Below are positions 4,072 to 6,273 of a DNA stretch of 6,273 nt, one piece after another (the first letter of the stretch is position 1; each line of letters starts with the position of its first letter). The translations under genes were made by a program, and so were the position numbers. A model generated the notes under the pieces. The model was given only the letters and a program-made list of their open reading frames with translations. It did no database searches and was not told where the DNA came from. The DNA is from Bacteroidia bacterium (GTDB lineage: Bacteria; Bacteroidota; Bacteroidia; NS11-12g; UBA955), in assembly GCA_023254645.1 (NCBI GenBank), contig JALRLA010000221.1, positions 1-6,273 on the forward strand. The letters run 5' to 3'.

Positions 4072-6273
4072 TTAGCGCAACAAGGTTACAGTTCCATCGA
4101 ACTTGTAAGGCTTGTCGTCAAACGATATCACCTCTATGTGATACACATAAACATCCTGTTGGCATTCTGCACCGTTGGCGGTACCGTCCCAGCCAATATT
4201 GATATCATCGGTTTCAAACAACTTCTCACCCCAGCGGTTGTAAATGCGCATGTTGTAGGCTTTGAAGTTGCTAGCAATAGCATTGAAGGTATTGTTGCGC
4301 TGAGGGCCTGCTCCATCAGGAGTAAAGACATCAGGAATGAACACAATGATATCAGGCCCCACGACCACTTTGCGTTCTGCGGTGTCGCTACAACCATGGT
4401 TGGTGGTGGTGATCAAACGAATCGTGTAGGTCGCCGTGTCCTTGCCATAAGCAAAGCGGGGATCCTTCATCGTTGAGGTATCGTTCGCATTGCCGGTTCC
4501 GAAGTCCCAGTTGTAACGCATAGTGGGCGCAAATGGGCTCTGAGTCACCGTACTCATGTTCGTAATCTTGAACTTCGGCAAAGCCACTGTCGTGCTGTAA
4601 GGAGGATCGGTCACGAACTTGGCCACAGGGATCGGGTATGCCTCTACCGCAGGGCGCAAGCTGGTTGTAGCCGCACAAGGTCCTGCTGTGTTGACCACCG
4701 TCAAGCTCACGTCGTACTTGCCTTGCTGATTGTAGGTCACCGAGGGGTTCTGCAAGTTACTGGTATCGCCATTACCGAAGTTCCAGCGGTATACCAATTG
4801 ATTAGCAGGGATGCCTTTGTTCTCTTCCGCCAACCAGGTGGTAGTCAAAGGAACACAACCGGTCTGTTGGGTCAATGGCGTCAATACAGGGTACTGGTGC
4901 AAGATGATCTCGATGCTATCAGAGGCTGGAGGGCACACATCGTTGGCGATGGGAACCGTCGTCACCTTCAAGTAGGCACCTTTGTTGGCGCTATCCTGCA
5001 AGCCGTGCTGATAACTGATGTTCTCAGCCGAAGCGTTGTCGATCGATCCATCTGAACCGTTCAAGCGCGTCCAAGTCACTTTGTTATCGCTGAACAAGCT
5101 TGTACTCTGTATCGCAAACGGTGTGCGTTCGCAAGCCTGTGCCGGTTTCTGGGTCGTGATCTGTACCTCGGGTTGGGTTCTGACGAACACGTTGTACGAT
5201 TCGGTATCGGTACAACCGTTGTTGTCGGTCAACACATAGGTCAAGATGCTGGGGCCTTCGATGTTCGCCGTCTTATTGGTTACAGGCGTGAACATACCGG
5301 TCGCTGAGTTGACGTTTGGGCCGCTCCACACGCCTACTGCTGAAGCAGGCTTGGTGTTGGCCGCATCAACACGGGTGCTCAAATCCAAGTCACCCAAGCT
5401 GCTGCAGACCGTAATCGGGGGCTGCATCACTGCATCGGGGGTGTCGTTCACATAGATATAGAAGCTATCCTGCTTCAAGCAACCCGTTCCTGCGTTGCTG
5501 TAGCGTATGTACCAGGTTCCTGTTCCGAATGAGGGCAAGAACTGGTGGCCACCGATCAGGTTCGTATTCTTCACCTTGGGGTCGTTGCGGTCGTAGTTGT
5601 ACTCGATGATCTCGTAGGTTGAACCGTCACCGTCTTTGGCTTGATTGCCGTTGACCGTGATGTAATCGTACAACTCCATAATGCCCCAGTTCACGCAGAC
5701 GGGATCGGGTGATTTCACCTTCACCGTCGGCTCGGCTACGATGTCAATGATCGTCGAGTCGCAGGTTCTGCAGCCCGTCAGCTGGTCTTCTACGCAGAGC
5801 TGGAACTTGTAATTTCCTTGGTAGTAGTCTTCAGTCGGATCACCGAACTTGAAGCGCCAGTCGGGAGTTCCCCAGGGGTTGTTGTTGATCAAGATGTTGC
5901 TGGGGTCTACACCGTTGGGGTAATTCAACACCGACCAATCCAGCTTCACACCCACTTTTACCTTGGGGCGAACCATGCTGTTGTCCATCAAGGCTTCTCC
6001 CAAGTCTTGGCAGTACGACAGGGTATCCAAAACCACCACGGGGTTACCGTTGATGCGCTGAACTACTGAGTCGATGTTGATACAGCCATTGGTGTCTTTG
6101 TACCAGCCGTAGACCTTCATCTGCAAGTTGTTGCCGTTCTGAAGCAAGTTGTTGTCCAGCAGCGTGGTCTTGAACAAGTGGCGATCGGGCAAGATGCTAT
6201 CGATCATGTTGTTGGGCTTCCACAAGGAACCTGCCCACATGCGAACACCGTTCTCTTTACCGCGGTTGAAGAA
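4072..6273 (-). CDS. Large modular surface protein with PKD/Ig-like repeats and T9SS type B C-terminal domain (C-terminal part)
   Basis: The frame is open from the right edge to TAA at 4074-4072: 733 residues, with the N-terminus outside the window. Residues are numbered here from the methionine at 6238-6240, which is internal; 11 in-frame codons precede it. Residues 1-448 are Ig/PKD-like modules of about 90-105 residues, several closing with GC-x3-DS-type strands. Two clear PKD domains follow: about 449-534 with YRWNFGNGDTS (484-494), and 535-628 with YNWDFGTGNANDTS (576-589). The last part (629-722) is the gliding motility-associated C-terminal domain: FIPDVFTPDGAGPQRNNTF (634-652), MRIYNRWGEKLFE (664-676), GWDGTANG (683-690), VYVYHIEV (697-704) and a final GTVTLLR. 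This domain directs export by the type IX system, and type B cargo is held at the cell surface. The likely role is a structural or adhesive exoprotein; no enzyme domain is visible. Codon use is strongly biased to C-ending codons, suggesting high expression. Confidence 0.93.
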   Translation of the reverse strand, partial: FFNRGKENGVRMWAGSLWKPNNMIDSILPDRHLFKTTLLDNNLLQNGNNLQMKVYGWYKDTNGCINIDSVVQRINGNPVVVLDTLSYCQDLGEALMDNSMVRPKVKVGVKLDWSVLNYPNGVDPSNILINNNPWGTPDWRFKFGDPTEDYYQGNYKFQLCVEDQLTGCRTCDSTIIDIVAEPTVKVKSPDPVCVNWGIMELYDYITVNGNQAKDGDGSTYEIIEYNYDRNDPKVKNTNLIGGHQFLPSFGTGTWYIRYSNAGTGCLKQDSFYIYVNDTPDAVMQPPITVCSSLGDLDLSTRVDAANTKPASAVGVWSGPNVNSATGMFTPVTNKTANIEGPSILTYVLTDNNGCTDTESYNVFVRTQPEVQITTQKPAQACERTPFAIQSTSLFSDNKVTWTRLNGSDGSIDNASAENISYQHGLQDSANKGAYLKVTTVPIANDVCPPASDSIEIILHQYPVLTPLTQQTGCVPLTTTWLAEENKGIPANQLVYRWNFGNGDTSNLQNPSVTYNQQGKYDVSLTVVNTAGPCAATTSLRPAVEAYPIPVAKFVTDPPYSTTVALPKFKITNMSTVTQSPFAPTMRYNWDFGTGNANDTSTMKDPRFAYGKDTATYTIRLITTTNHGCSDTAERKVVVGPDIIVFIPDVFTPDGAGPQRNNTFNAIASNFKAYNMRIYNRWGEKLFETDDINIGWDGTANGAECQQDVYVYHIEVISFDDKPYKFDGTVTLLR

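Noticed and set aside
1..6273. A new defence, mobile or toxin-antitoxin system
   Set aside because: All five genes belong to recognisable housekeeping or envelope families, and there are no transposase, integrase, direct-repeat array or toxin-like small gene signals.

Overview
The window looks like chromosomal DNA of a Bacteroidota bacterium. Two signals say so. The rightmost gene ends in a type B C-terminal domain of the type IX secretion system (gliding motility-associated C-terminal domain), which is specific to this phylum. In addition, four of the five genes start right behind a TAnnTTTG box, the Bacteroidota -7 promoter element. The base composition is moderate, and the order or family cannot be fixed from this sequence.

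Layout from left to right. Positions 1-412 (minus) hold the N-terminal 137 residues of a secreted sortilin/BNR-type beta-propeller protein that runs off the left edge. Positions 460-1677 (minus) encode a GT4-like glycosyltransferase resembling the XrtA-associated Stp1 family. A 47-bp divergent gap (1678-1724) carries two mirror-image promoters. Positions 1725-2921 (plus) encode a class I aminotransferase (PLP enzyme, aspartate aminotransferase type). Positions 2942-3931 (plus) encode a stand-alone RfaE1/HldE-type heptose-7-phosphate kinase. A 140-bp convergent gap (3932-4071) carries a short palindrome and a strong bidirectional terminator. Positions 4072-6273 (minus) are the C-terminal 733 residues of a very long modular surface protein whose start lies beyond the right edge.

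How the genes relate. The glycosyltransferase and the heptose kinase both fit cell-surface glycan synthesis, and the two outermost genes encode exported proteins, so the region has a cell-envelope flavour. The genes do not form one operon: each gene whose start is visible has its own -7 box, and orientation changes at 1678-1724 and 3932-4071. The aminotransferase is probably general amino-acid metabolism.

I found no defence system, mobile element, CRISPR array or RNA gene. The most interesting signals are the mirror-image divergent promoter with a perfect 11-bp inverted repeat, the run of apparently leaderless starts, and a regular cysteine ladder with a period of about 94 residues in the large surface protein.
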